From a virus, in IMG/VR virus record IMGVR_UViG_3300045004_000238, positions 1-20,402 of that record: a DNA stretch of 20,402 nucleotides; one strand, written 5' to 3'. Positions 1-8,168 of this stretch are shown here, one piece after another. The notes below the pieces were generated by a model that saw only the letters and a program-made list of their open reading frames with translations, made no database searches and was not told the origin of the DNA. A program made the translations under genes and the position numbers. The first letter of the stretch is position 1. Each line of letters starts with the position of its first letter.

Positions 1-2460
1 GTGGAGATCGAGAACGAAACGCTGCGCGAGCGCATCGCGCGTCAATTGGAAATCGAAGCCGATAGCCGCGCCTTGGGCGCCTCTCGCTATCAGTCGTCGC
101 GTCCGTTGCCGTGGCGCACGGCGACGGCGAAACCTAATGAGGAAGCCGACCTTCCTCCGGGGCGACAACTCCTGAAGCTGGCTGTCGAGCCCACCGCCCA
201 AGCCATCCGCGAGTTTGTAGATCGCATCGCCAGCGGTGGAGCCGGAGCCAAGGCCGCCGCCTACGAAATCCTGTCGCAGATCGGCGCCGAAGAGGCCGCG
301 TACCTTACGGGCCGCGTGGTGGTGAACGCCGCCGCTTCCCGCCTGCCCCTCACCAAGACTGCCGTCGCCGTGGCTGACGCCCTGATCGACCATATCGAGA
401 TGGCCAATCTTCGAGAGCGCAATCGCTCCGGCTTCCATGGGCTGCTGAAATCCCAGAAGCGGAAGTCTTCGAGCCGCCGCCGTCGAGATCAGACGCGCAA
501 CATCATGGCGAAGGAAGGTGCGGCCATCGACGCGCCGCTCAAGCTCCGAGTTCAAACCGGAACCAAGGCCATCGAACTGTTCTGCGAGGCGACCGATCTC
601 TTTCGGATCGAACTTACCCCGCACCGCCGCCGTGCGCTGTACGTCATCCGCCCGACCGAAGCGGCTCAACATTGGTTCGACCGCCAGCACGCCCGTTGCG
701 AGCTTCTCGAACCCATCCACATGCCGATGGTGATCCGCCCCCGCCGGTGGCGCACCCCGTTCTGGGGCGGATATCTGACCAAACGCCCCGGCCTGCGTCT
801 CGTGAAGCAATGGAATCCGAACTACCACTCCGAGCTTCGCCACGTCGAAATGCCGGAGGTGTACGCGGCGGTGAACGCCGTGCAGGAGACGCCTTGGCGG
901 ATCAATTCCACCATCCTCGCGGTCATGCGCGAAGTCTGGGACGGCGGCGGATCGCTTGGCGGCCTGCCCCGTCGCGACGATCTCCCGCTCCCGCCTTTGC
1001 CCCACGACATGGACACCAACGAGGCGGCGAAGCGGGCATGGAAACGTGAAGCGGCCAACGTCCACGAAGCCAACGCCATGGCTTTGTCGAAACGCCTCGC
1101 CATGGCGCAACGGCTATGGATCGCCGCGAAGTTTGAGCCGGAAGAGGCGATCTACTTCCCGCACGAATTGGACTTCCGGGGCCGCATCTATCCGATCCCG
1201 ACTGGTGGCCCGCACCCGCAGGCCGACGACAGCGGCAAAGCCCTAATCGAATTCGCCTACGGCAAACCCATCGGAGACGCGGGCGCATGGTGGCTCGCCA
1301 TCCACATCGCCAACCTGTTCGGCGTCGATAAGGTCAGCTTCGCGGAGCGGTTCCAGTGGACGATGGACCACACCAACGCCCTGATCGACAGTGCCGACCA
1401 ACCCCTTGATGGCTCCCGTTTTTGGACGACCGCCGACAAACCTTGGCAGGCGTTGGCCGCCGCCATCGAATGGGCGGGCTACATGCGCGAAGGTCCCGAG
1501 TACGTCTCGCATGTTCCGGTCGCGCTCGACGGTTCGAACTCCGGCCTTCAGCACTTCAGCGCGATGCTTCGCGATCCGGTCGGCGCTCGCGCCGTCAACC
1601 TCACCCCATCTGATCGCCCCCAAGACATCTATGCCGAGGTGGCGGCCAAGGCTCAGGCTCTTGCCGACCAGTCTGCGGATGAGTCCGCCATCCCATGGCG
1701 CTACGGCGCGATGAATCGGAAGGTGGCGAAGCGTCCATGCATGACATTCTGCTACTCCGCGACCCGCTTCGGGATGCAGGACATGGTGTCTCAGACCCTC
1801 CGCGAGATCGACGCGGAGAACGCGGACTCTGGTAGACCGCCGCATCTGAAGGGCGCGGACAACTATGCCGCCGCCCATTGGGCTTCCTACGCCCTCTATG
1901 ACTCGATCTCACATACCGTCGTAGCTGCGTCCGCTGCCATGGCTTGGCTGCGTCAGGCGGCGAAGATCGCCTGTCAGGCGGGCCGCCCCATCTGGTGGAC
2001 CACGCCCTCTGGCCTGCCGGTCCTTCAGATGTACCGAGGCAAGTCAGAGCAGCGGGCCAAGGTCTATCTCAAAGGCCGCCGGGTGGAGCTTGTCATTACG
2101 CCCAACGACGGGAAGACCCTCAACACCATGGCGCAGGTGAACGGGATCGCGCCGAACTTCGTCCATAGTCTCGACGCATCGCACCTCATGTCAGTGGCGA
2201 ACCGCTGCTGGGAGCGTGGCGTCTACGCGCTCGCCGTAGTGCATGACTCATTCGGAACCCATGCGGCGGACGCGGCGACCCTCTCCATCGTCCTGCGGGA
2301 AACCTTCGTGGATCAGTACGAACCTGACGTGCTCGCCCGCTTCCGTGACGAACTCATCGACCAGCTTCCCCCCGAGTTCGCGGAGAAGCTCCCGCCGCTT
2401 CCCCCGTTCGGAGATTTCGACATCCGCTCGGTGCTCAACGCCGAGTACGTCTTCTCTTGA
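1..2460 (+). CDS. T7-like single-subunit DNA-directed RNA polymerase
   Basis: Phage RNA polymerase that would transcribe the middle and late genes from phage-specific promoters. The 819 codons align with T7 RNA polymerase nearly end to end. The palm motif DGSNSGLQHFSAMLRD carries catalytic Asp510 (T7 D537). The O-helix motif AKRPCMTFCYS has Lys577, Arg578 and Tyr585 (T7 K631, R632, Y639). The second catalytic Asp749 lies in VVHDSFGT (T7 H811-D812), and the C-terminus ends in the family's foot-like sequence. The ORF opens with GTG at base 1 and corresponds to roughly T7 residue 20-30, so a short N-terminal piece may lie outside the window; T7 has 883 residues and other Autographiviridae polymerases are shorter. 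A Ser follows Tyr585 where T7 has Gly640; I believe this is a known variant in the family. Identity is very secure; only the start is open. Confidence 0.96.
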   Translation: MEIENETLRERIARQLEIEADSRALGASRYQSSRPLPWRTATAKPNEEADLPPGRQLLKLAVEPTAQAIREFVDRIASGGAGAKAAAYEILSQIGAEEAAYLTGRVVVNAAASRLPLTKTAVAVADALIDHIEMANLRERNRSGFHGLLKSQKRKSSSRRRRDQTRNIMAKEGAAIDAPLKLRVQTGTKAIELFCEATDLFRIELTPHRRRALYVIRPTEAAQHWFDRQHARCELLEPIHMPMVIRPRRWRTPFWGGYLTKRPGLRLVKQWNPNYHSELRHVEMPEVYAAVNAVQETPWRINSTILAVMREVWDGGGSLGGLPRRDDLPLPPLPHDMDTNEAAKRAWKREAANVHEANAMALSKRLAMAQRLWIAAKFEPEEAIYFPHELDFRGRIYPIPTGGPHPQADDSGKALIEFAYGKPIGDAGAWWLAIHIANLFGVDKVSFAERFQWTMDHTNALIDSADQPLDGSRFWTTADKPWQALAAAIEWAGYMREGPEYVSHVPVALDGSNSGLQHFSAMLRDPVGARAVNLTPSDRPQDIYAEVAAKAQALADQSADESAIPWRYGAMNRKVAKRPCMTFCYSATRFGMQDMVSQTLREIDAENADSGRPPHLKGADNYAAAHWASYALYDSISHTVVAASAAMAWLRQAAKIACQAGRPIWWTTPSGLPVLQMYRGKSEQRAKVYLKGRRVELVITPNDGKTLNTMAQVNGIAPNFVHSLDASHLMSVANRCWERGVYALAVVHDSFGTHAADAATLSIVLRETFVDQYEPDVLARFRDELIDQLPPEFAEKLPPLPPFGDFDIRSVLNAEYVFS

Positions 2461-2482
2461 AATGTGGGCTAACGCACAAAAA

Positions 2483-2497
2483 GGCGCGGTATAGGAA
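2483..2497 (+). promoter_or_regulatory. Candidate promoter for the phage RNA polymerase
   Basis: Just after the polymerase stop codon is the sequence CGGTATAGGAA (2487-2497), preceded by GNCN. It resembles the initiating half of T7-family promoters (TATAGGG). The same 11 bases occur in the same orientation at 12591-12601, also outside a gene on that strand. It would drive the cluster that starts with the 96-residue protein and RusA. An 11-base match alone is not statistically rare in 20 kb, so position and T7-like character carry the call. Confidence 0.4.
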
Positions 2498-2540
2498 AGA
2501 GCGTCTCTTCGAACCCTATCCCCTCTTTCCTCCCCCATGA

Positions 2541-2831
2541 ATGCCACCCTTTTCCAGTGTGGCCGACCGCGTGAAGACCGCCTCGACGGTGGCCGTCCTG
2601 CGGGAACCGGCCTTCCTCCTTCTCGACCGTATCCAGCACGTTGATCCCGCCGATCAGGTGCGTGCGCTCGCCCTCACCTTCGCCGTCTACATGGAGGTGC
2701 TTGGGCTTGATCCCGCCGAGGAATACGAGCGCGCGAAGCGCATGCTCGCCGACGCTGAAGCCCCCTACACCTACCACGTCCAAGCCATCCGAGACTTCGT
2801 GGAGCAGGAGGTAGCTCGGAGACCCCGGTGA
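2541..2831 (+). CDS. Small conserved-type phage protein, function unknown
   Basis: This 96-residue, mostly helical, soluble protein has no recognised domain. Its centre is hydrophobic and helical, and it lies between the RNA polymerase and the RusA-like gene. The GTGA overlap with the next gene shows they are read as one unit. ATG at 2541 is the first start in frame; there is no clear Shine-Dalgarno site before it, so the true start could be further inside. The neighbourhood suggests a DNA-metabolism or transcription accessory role, but nothing in the sequence shows this. Confidence 0.7.
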   Translation: MPPFSSVADRVKTASTVAVLREPAFLLLDRIQHVDPADQVRALALTFAVYMEVLGLDPAEEYERAKRMLADAEAPYTYHVQAIRDFVEQEVARRPR

Positions 2832-3244
2832 CGGCGAAGGCCGCCGTCACCCTGTTCATCCCCTGCGATCCCATGCCGTCCCCTCGCCCCCGCGCGCGGG
2901 TCAACGGGCGGTTCGCGAACATCTACATGCCGCCCGAGTATGTGGACTGGAAGGATGAAGTCGCAGCGGCGATTCGCACGACCCTCGGTCCTGTCGATCC
3001 CGAACGGTTCGAAGCTCCTGTCGCGGTCACCGCAGAGTTCGTCTGCCTGTCGCCGAAGACCACGAAGCTCCCGTTCCCCAAGCCCGACTTGGACAACTAC
3101 CTCAAGAGCTTGCTCGACGCGGCCACCGAGTCCGCCACGCTGTGGAAGGACGACTGTCAGGTCAACGCCACCAAGGCGTCGAAACGCTGGGCCGCCGAAG
3201 GCGAGCGCACCGGCATCAAGCTCAAAATCACCTACGCCAACTGA
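2828..3244 (+). CDS. RusA-like Holliday junction resolvase
   Basis: Endonuclease of the RusA family, which cuts four-way DNA junctions; in a phage it would resolve branched DNA before packaging. The 138-residue protein has the family layout. The N-terminal strand LFIPCDPMPSPRPR is followed by the signature KPDLDNYLKSLLDA with Asp87 and Asp89, and then a DDCQV motif with Asp108/Asp109; these acidic residues are the expected metal ligands. The start is GTG at 2828, overlapping the preceding stop as GTGA. A later ATG would cut into the family N-terminus. T7 itself uses the unrelated gp3 endonuclease at about this point, so RusA looks like a functional replacement. Confidence 0.9.
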   Translation: MTAKAAVTLFIPCDPMPSPRPRARVNGRFANIYMPPEYVDWKDEVAAAIRTTLGPVDPERFEAPVAVTAEFVCLSPKTTKLPFPKPDLDNYLKSLLDAATESATLWKDDCQVNATKASKRWAAEGERTGIKLKITYAN

Positions 3245-3259
3245 CCGAAAAGGAGCCCC

Positions 3260-3742
3260 ATGGCCGTCGTCAAGAAACGCAACACCACCAAGTTCATCGT
3301 CATCCATTGCTCGGCGACCGGCCCCAAGGCTGACATTGGCTTCAAGGAAATCGACGGCTGGCATCGCGCCAAGGGCTGGGCCTCTTGCGGCTATCACCGC
3401 ATCATCCGCCGCAACGGCAAGGTGGAGAACGGGCGCCCGCTCGACGAGCCCGGCGCACATGTGGTCGGCTACAACGCCATCTCGGTCGGCGTCTGCATGG
3501 TCGGTGGCGTCGCCGCTGACGGAAAGACCCCCGAGAACAACTTCACCCCGGAACAGTTCGCCTCGCTGTCCAAGGTCGTTCGCGACCTAAAGGCCATGTA
3601 CCCCAGCGCCGAAGTGCTCGGTCACCGCGACCTGAGCCCGGACTTGAACCGGGACGGAAAGATCACCCCGAACGAATGGATGAAGGCTTGTCCGTCGTTC
3701 GACGCCCGCGCGTGGTGGGCCATCGCCGAGGCCACCCAATGA
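3260..3742 (+). CDS. N-acetylmuramoyl-L-alanine amidase (T7 lysozyme-like endolysin)
   Basis: Zinc amidase that cleaves the amide bond between N-acetylmuramic acid and L-alanine in peptidoglycan; in T7 the homologue (gp3.5) also binds and inhibits the phage RNA polymerase. The zinc ligands align: His16 in FIVIHCSAT, His122 in VLGHRDLSPD and Cys144 in KACPSFD. The catalytic partners Tyr45 (CGYHRII) and Lys142 are also present. At 160 residues it is close to T7 lysozyme (151), with an extra loop (residues 125-140) common in other phage amidases. AAAAGGAG precedes the ATG at good spacing. No signal peptide is visible, so export would depend on a holin. Confidence 0.96.
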   Translation: MAVVKKRNTTKFIVIHCSATGPKADIGFKEIDGWHRAKGWASCGYHRIIRRNGKVENGRPLDEPGAHVVGYNAISVGVCMVGGVAADGKTPENNFTPEQFASLSKVVRDLKAMYPSAEVLGHRDLSPDLNRDGKITPNEWMKACPSFDARAWWAIAEATQ

Positions 3743-3936
3743 AGCGGTCTCGCTATCCGAAAACGTGGCGTGACGAACGTGTCGTCACCAGCACCACGAT
3801 GCGCGGCGCCCTCGCCGACGCGATCCGCGCCAAGGCCGGACTCCCCGACGATCACAACATCGACCACCTCCTGCCCAACGCGGGGCTGGTGAAGGTCGCT
3901 CCTGTCAAAGCCCCAAGGGCTCGCCCCGCTCGATAG
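3739..3936 (+). CDS. Small basic phage protein, unknown
   Basis: A 65-residue protein starts at the ATG overlapping the amidase stop as ATGA; a longer reading from 3676 would overlap the amidase by over 60 bases and is less likely. The N-terminus (MKRSRYPKTWRDERV) and the Pro/Arg/Lys-rich C-terminus are basic and there is no membrane segment. It sits between the amidase and the holin-like gene, which could mean a lysis accessory role, but I recognise no domain. Its stop codon falls inside a hairpin. Confidence 0.65.
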   Translation: MKRSRYPKTWRDERVVTSTTMRGALADAIRAKAGLPDDHNIDHLLPNAGLVKVAPVKAPRARPAR

Positions 3937-3940
3937 CGGG
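3909..3940 (+). promoter_or_regulatory. Tandem hairpins ahead of the holin-like gene
   Basis: Two short perfect stems lie side by side: AGCCC-CAA-GGGCT (3909-3921) and CCCGCT-CGAT-AGCGGG (3925-3940). The second contains the TAG stop of the upstream gene, and no T-run follows. They may be RNA processing sites or translational insulators in the late transcript (T7 uses RNase III sites this way), or a weak terminator. Confidence 0.4.
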
Positions 3941-3956
3941 AGAAAGAACCATCACC

Positions 3957-4130
3957 ATGAATCCCGTAATCAAAGTCATCATCGGCTTCCTGAAGAACCG
4001 TGCCGTTTGGGTCGGCGCCGCCGCCATCGCAGCCGCAGTCGGCGTGAGCCTGAGCCCGGAACTGGTCGATACCATCGCGGCCGCTGGCGTCTCCATCGCC
4101 ACCGCTCTGGGTACGTTCTTCGGAGCCTGA
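3957..4130 (+). CDS. Small two-helix membrane protein, probable holin
   Basis: 57 residues, too short for many gene callers. After a basic amphipathic start (MNPVIKVIIGFLKNR) come two hydrophobic alanine-rich segments at about residues 16-32 and 38-56, joined by the short turn SLSPEL. This is the layout of a small class II-type holin that would release the amidase encoded two genes upstream. GGGAGAAAG lies about 10 bases before the ATG. The stop overlaps the next gene as TGATG. Holin is inferred from size, topology and place; no holin family signature is certain. Confidence 0.65.
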   Translation: MNPVIKVIIGFLKNRAVWVGAAAIAAAVGVSLSPELVDTIAAAGVSIATALGTFFGA

Positions 4131-4330
4131 TGCGTCACCAACCCAAGGCGATTTCCCAATCGCAGCCGTTCCCCCGGACGGCGGAGGCCTTCCTCGAATT
4201 CCTCGACAAGCAGTTCCCCGAGCCTCGCCCCCGCGCGAGCGATGACCTCGCCGACATCATGTTCAAGGCGGGTCAGCGGAGCGTCGTCCACATCGTTCGA
4301 GACGCCTTCAACAAATCCCACCCCGAATAA
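4130..4330 (+). CDS. Small phage protein, unknown
   Basis: 66 residues, with its start overlapping the holin-like stop (TGATG). It is hydrophilic; after a Gln/Pro-containing start it has a helical stretch around TAEAFLEFLDKQFPEP and a second one around RSVVHIVRDAFNK. There is no membrane segment. Genes of this size commonly lie just before the portal in Autographiviridae. I cannot assign a function. Confidence 0.65.
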   Translation: MRHQPKAISQSQPFPRTAEAFLEFLDKQFPEPRPRASDDLADIMFKAGQRSVVHIVRDAFNKSHPE

Positions 4331-4343
4331 GGAGGGCCTTCCG

Positions 4344-4616
4344 ATGTGCATCATCAAAAAGCCCAAGGTGGCGGCGGCCCCGGCTCCGAAGGACCCACCG
4401 GTCCTTCGCAACCCGTATCTCGACGGCGTTGACGCCTTGATCCGCTCTCGCTCCACCGGTCTCCGCTCGCTGCGCATCGACCGCGCAGGCGTGCAGGCGC
4501 CGAAAACTAACCCCACCCCGGCAAGCCTCACCGCGCCCGCAGCTTCGCAGCAGGGCGGAAGCGTGATGTCTGCCGCCGCTGAGCGCATCCTGACAGGGCT
4601 CGGCATCCAACGCTGA
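4344..4616 (+). CDS. Small virion/tail-assembly-type protein upstream of portal
   Basis: 90 residues with AAGGAGGG well placed before the ATG. The pattern matches the small protein found just ahead of the portal in many T7-like phages (position of T7 gp6.7/gp7.3). It has an MCII-K-KPK start, an Ala/Pro-rich linker, the conserved-looking motif STGLRSLRIDR near residue 40, then a low-complexity Pro/Ala/Thr tail. In T7 these are virion-associated proteins needed for infectivity. The start of the portal overlaps its stop (TGATG). The call rests on position and the SLRID motif. Confidence 0.6.
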   Translation: MCIIKKPKVAAAPAPKDPPVLRNPYLDGVDALIRSRSTGLRSLRIDRAGVQAPKTNPTPASLTAPAASQQGGSVMSAAAERILTGLGIQR

Positions 4617-5866
4617 TGGCGAACGCCGCAGCGCGCTATGCCGCGCTGACCTCTGCCCGATCCGCCTATCTGGATCAGGCGCGGGACGCTTCGCGTCTGA
4701 CGATCCCGAACGTCATCCCGCAGCACGACAATCAGAACGAAAGCACCCCGTTCGAACAGCCGTACCAATCGGTCGGCGCACGCGGCGTCGCCAGTCTGGC
4801 GGCCCGTACCCTTCTCGCGCTTTTCCCGCCGAACCTTCCGTTCTTCCGACTGACCGTCACCGAGAGCGTGGCCCAGCAGCTTGGGGAAGAGATGGGCGAC
4901 GTGAACGCGAAGCTCGCGTCGATCACCCAATCCGTTCATCGGCTGATGGAAGATTCCATGCTCCGGCCTCACGCGGTCGAAGCTCTGCGTCACCTCCTGA
5001 TCGCGGGCAACGTGCTGTTGTACCTGCCCGATGGTGACCGTCCGCCGCGCACCTTCCGTCTCGACCAGTACGTTGTTCGCCACGATCACACCGGCCTCTT
5101 CAACACGATCATCGTGCTCGAAAAGGTCATGCCCTCGGCTCTCCCCGAGGATGTGCGATCTGCCCTCGGGATCGAGATCAAGACCGGCCAAGAACAGCCT
5201 CTTGATGTCTACACCGTGGTGGAACGCCGAGACGAAAAGGTCGTCCACTGGCAGGAGATCAAGGATGTCGAAGTCCCCGGTTCGCGTGGCGAATCCCCTG
5301 CCGCATCTACCGGCTGGCTTCCGCTGCGCTGGCTCGTCATCCCCGGCTCAGACTATGGCCGCGCCCATGTGACCGAAGTCGTCGGCGACCTGATGTCGCT
5401 CGAAGACGCTACGAGTTCGATGATCAAGTTCGCGGCTATCGCGTCGCGGATCATCCACATGGTCGATCCGAACAGCCAGACCGACATTGACGAACTGGCC
5501 GAAGCCGAGAGCGGTGACTTCATCCACGGCAAACGCGAAGACGTTTCCACTCTGCAACTCGATAAGTATCAGGACTTCACCGTCCTCAACACGTTCGCCG
5601 AACGGGTCGAACGCCGTGTGGGCGACGCCTTCCTTCTAACTTCGACCGCTGTCCGAAACGCTGAGCGCGTGACCGCCGAAGAAATTCGGATGGTCGCCGA
5701 ACAACTTGAGACCACGCTGGGGGGGACGTACTCGATCCTGTCAGCCGAGCTTCAGCAGCCTATCGTCCGCCGGTATCTCTACCTCGCGGAGAAGAAGGGC
5801 GTGATCCCGGCGTTGCCGGACTCGATCTCACCGACCGTCGTGACGGGCTTCGACGCCCTTGGTCGA
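4616..5866 (+). pseudogene. Portal (head-tail connector) protein, C-terminus deleted
   Basis: The first 417 codons match T7 gp8-type portal proteins in order. They include the start ARYAALTSARSAYLDQARD, the SVGARGVASLAARTLLALFPP segment, the LLIAGNVLLYLPDG region, the clip/stem part, and VVTGFDALGR (T7 has a close equivalent followed by GQDL). Portals dock the terminase and form the DNA channel. Right after GFDALGR homology stops; about 115 residues are missing. The reading frame continues to 6151 in foreign sequence, adding 94 residues of Arg/Ser/Pro-rich frame-shifted fibre DNA. The crown/barrel end is gone, so a working 12-mer is unlikely. The start ATG overlaps the previous stop. Confidence 0.93.
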
Positions 5867-6513
5867 ATGGCGTTCCGCTTCGGGGACCGCAGGGCATCCA
5901 AGGCCCGCAGGGCAACGCCGGGGTGGACGGCACAGATGGGGCCGATGGTGCCGATGGAGTCGGCATCTCCACCGCTGCGATCTCGAACGGTTGGCTCACC
6001 CTTACGTACTCCAACTCAGCCATCGCCAACGTCGGCTACGTCGTTGGGCCACAGGGTGTCCAAGGCCCGCAGGGCAACGCTGGCGCTAACGGTACGAGCG
6101 TTACCTACGCCTCGAACCTCCCGACCCTGCTTGGAACCTCAAACGCCGTAGGCGTGGCGAACATCGCCGCACGAGAGGACCATGTTCACCAGTTCCCATT
6201 GGCCACGATCTCGAACACGATTGTCACGGCCAACTCCGCCCTGACCCTCAACGATCACGGGCGCGTGGTGGAATGGGACACCGGCAATAGTTCGCTGATC
6301 CTCCCGAACACCTTCCCAGCGGGCTTCAACTGCATTGTGGCCGTGGCCAACGCCACAGGGGTTCCGACCTTCGTTGCCAACACCGGTGCCACGATCCGTC
6401 AGGCCGATGGCTACACCAAAGCCCGCAAGCAATGGTCCGAAGTCAGTGTCCGGGTGCGCTCGAACGCCAACGGCGCGGCGGCCATCTACGTGCTGTCGGG
6501 GGACATGCAATGA
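5867..6513 (+). pseudogene. Tail fibre fragment with collagen-like repeats (5' end deleted)
   Basis: In the frame one base off the portal, homology to phage fibres begins at the junction: SNGVPLRGPQGIQGPQG, followed by DGTDGADGADGVG, a second GPQG block, then the fibre motif AREDHVHQFP and a beta-rich C-terminal half. Gly-X-Y repeats form trimeric stalks in phage fibres. There is no start codon with a ribosome site at the junction; the first ATG is at 5923, which would give a 196-residue product. The N-terminal adaptor that binds the tail is absent, so it could not be mounted on a T7-type tail. Its stop overlaps the next ATG (ATGA), which shows normal gene order downstream. Confidence 0.85.
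5884..6081 (+). repeat. Imperfect direct repeats encoding GPQGxQGPQGNA
   Basis: Two 36-base copies (5884-5919 and 6046-6081) differ at about seven positions. Both encode the collagen-like block GPQG-x-QGPQGNAG. They explain part of the fibre stalk. The first copy begins only about 18 bases after the portal break. Confidence 0.8.
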
Positions 6514-7583
6514 TCATACTCCCGACGATGCGAGGGGTGCTGAAACGCACACCTCCCGTGCTTGCTATGGCTACCTACGTAGCAAGCGCAGGATCGCTCA
6601 CATCTACGGTTCCCAAGCCAACCGGACTGGCTGCTGACGACTACATGTTCGTCTTCGTTGGCCACGGCGATAGCACGATCAGTGGCGGGTCTGGCGGCTG
6701 GGCGAAGTCCACAATCAGTTGGCCGACCTACGGCTACACCACCACAGTGCTGCATAAGCGCGTCACCGCGTCGGATGTGTCCGCCACGCTCACTGCCAGC
6801 GGCATAAGTTCGAGTGGCATCCTCTCGGCTGCTTGGCGCGGGCCGGTGTCTGCATCGGTCATGTCGTCGAACGGCGAGACCAGCGGCAACATCCTGCCGA
6901 TGTCCCGCTCGGCGAAGAACGCACTGAGTCTTGGACAGGTCGCCTTCTCATCTGATCGCGATCCGAGCGGAACGCCCGCCGCGCCGAGCGGATGGGTGAC
7001 CCGCTTCAACTACACCGGTCAGTATTTCCAATTGACGGTTGGCGATCGGATCGACGGAACCCAACCTTCCGCGTCCGGCACCGACACGTTCACCGGATAC
7101 ACCGCCACCTATCCGCAGGTTGGCTTCAACATCGAGCTTAGGGCGGACGATCCGACCGCCTTCCCCGCGATGTCGTCCAACAGTCCGGGCGGGGGGTACA
7201 TCGCATCGGCGAGTAATGAGACCTACGGCGGCGCCTATCTGGCGTTCGACCAGAATAACTCGACGTTCTGGGGGACCAACCCGGATGTGGGCTGGCTCCA
7301 AATCCAGTTCCCCGGTCCCCGCCGGATCACGAACTATCACGTTCGAAATCGTACTGGCTTCACGAACCACATCGGCACGGACTTCAACCTTCAGGGCTCG
7401 AATGACGGATCGTCGTGGACAACGCTCGATAGCCGCTCGGGCCAATCGTTCACGGACGGGGGCGAGAACTCCTACGCGATCTCAGCACCCGGATCGTACC
7501 GGTATTATCGCCTGAACACCTTGAGCAATCCCGCCAACAACACCGTCTTTGTTGTGGCCGGACTCCGCTTCACCTTCGCCTAA
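6510..7583 (+). CDS. Tail/receptor-binding protein with C-terminal discoidin (F5/8 type C) domain
   Basis: 357 residues from the ATG that overlaps the fibre stop (ATGA). Residues 1 to about 215 are Ser/Gly/Thr-rich beta-type sequence typical of phage adhesins. Residues of about 238-357 form a discoidin-like fold. Signs of it are AYLAFDQNNSTFW, GWLQIQFPGPRRITNYHV, the NLQGSNDGSSWTTLDS core and a YRYYRL strand near the end. Such domains bind sugars or lipids, here presumably host surface polysaccharide. There is no signal peptide. It is probably a virion adhesin expressed with the fibre; enzymatic activity is not indicated. Confidence 0.8.
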   Translation: MIILPTMRGVLKRTPPVLAMATYVASAGSLTSTVPKPTGLAADDYMFVFVGHGDSTISGGSGGWAKSTISWPTYGYTTTVLHKRVTASDVSATLTASGISSSGILSAAWRGPVSASVMSSNGETSGNILPMSRSAKNALSLGQVAFSSDRDPSGTPAAPSGWVTRFNYTGQYFQLTVGDRIDGTQPSASGTDTFTGYTATYPQVGFNIELRADDPTAFPAMSSNSPGGGYIASASNETYGGAYLAFDQNNSTFWGTNPDVGWLQIQFPGPRRITNYHVRNRTGFTNHIGTDFNLQGSNDGSSWTTLDSRSGQSFTDGGENSYAISAPGSYRYYRLNTLSNPANNTVFVVAGLRFTFA

Positions 7584-7613
7584 CGCCGAGTCATCGGCTC
7601 ATCAAAGGAACCA

Positions 7614-8168
7614 ATGGCAGGAATGAAACTCTCCCGAGGCCAGATCGACGGTCTGGTCTCGGACCTTGCGAACAATGCTTCGCTGATCGCTGCGCTTTCC
7701 CTCGCGCTCGCGAACACCAACGCCAACGTCGTGTCCGTCTCGAACGCCATCACGGCGAACACGGCGGTGCTTGCGGCGAACTTGGCCAATACGAACGCCA
7801 ACGTCAGCGTTGTGAGCAACACGGTCACCTTCATCGACCGTGGCTATGAGAACGTCGCGAACACACCAATTCAGGCGAATGGCGTCCTCTATCTCGACCT
7901 CGCTTCCAGCACGGCTTTCGACGTTGTGCTCAACCGGAACATCACCAGCATCGTCTATTTGAACCCGCCGCCTTCGGGCGTGCGCAAATCGTGGACGCTC
8001 GCCCTCAAAGCTGTCGGCTCGGCCTACACGGTCTCTTGGTCGAACGCCGCTCACAACGGCGGCACGGCGCCGTCGCTGAACACGACCAACGGCAAGACCA
8101 ACGTCTTCCAGCAATTCACCGACAACGCGACGGTGACCGTGCGCAACTTCAAGTCAGGTGAAGTCTGA
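7614..8168 (+). CDS. Putative trimeric tail spike/fibre protein with NTNANV repeats
   Basis: 184 residues; AAAGGA precedes the ATG at 7614 (an in-frame ATG lies three codons later). The N-terminal 70 residues are a helical, probably coiled-coil stretch. The unit NTNANV appears twice (residues 34-39 and 59-64), each followed by an SVSN/VVSN motif. From residue 72 the sequence is beta-rich (FIDRGYENVANTPIQANG and onwards), like a fibre tip. The gene starts 30 bases after the discoidin gene and its stop overlaps the next start. A virion adhesin is the likely role; the receptor is unknown. Confidence 0.65.
   Translation: MAGMKLSRGQIDGLVSDLANNASLIAALSLALANTNANVVSVSNAITANTAVLAANLANTNANVSVVSNTVTFIDRGYENVANTPIQANGVLYLDLASSTAFDVVLNRNITSIVYLNPPPSGVRKSWTLALKAVGSAYTVSWSNAAHNGGTAPSLNTTNGKTNVFQQFTDNATVTVRNFKSGEV

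Noticed and set aside
1243-1878. 211-codon minus-strand frame inside the RNA polymerase gene
   Set aside because: A shadow of a gene with clear catalytic motifs; no independent start signals.
1-2460. Ser instead of Gly after the catalytic Tyr of the RNA polymerase as a sign of inactivation
   Set aside because: I believe YS is found in other T7-like polymerases, and all catalytic residues are present.
3905-5248. 447-codon open frame on the minus strand across holin and portal genes
   Set aside because: It is antisense to several well-supported genes, with Arg/Gly-rich composition typical of GC-rich shadow frames and no ribosome site.
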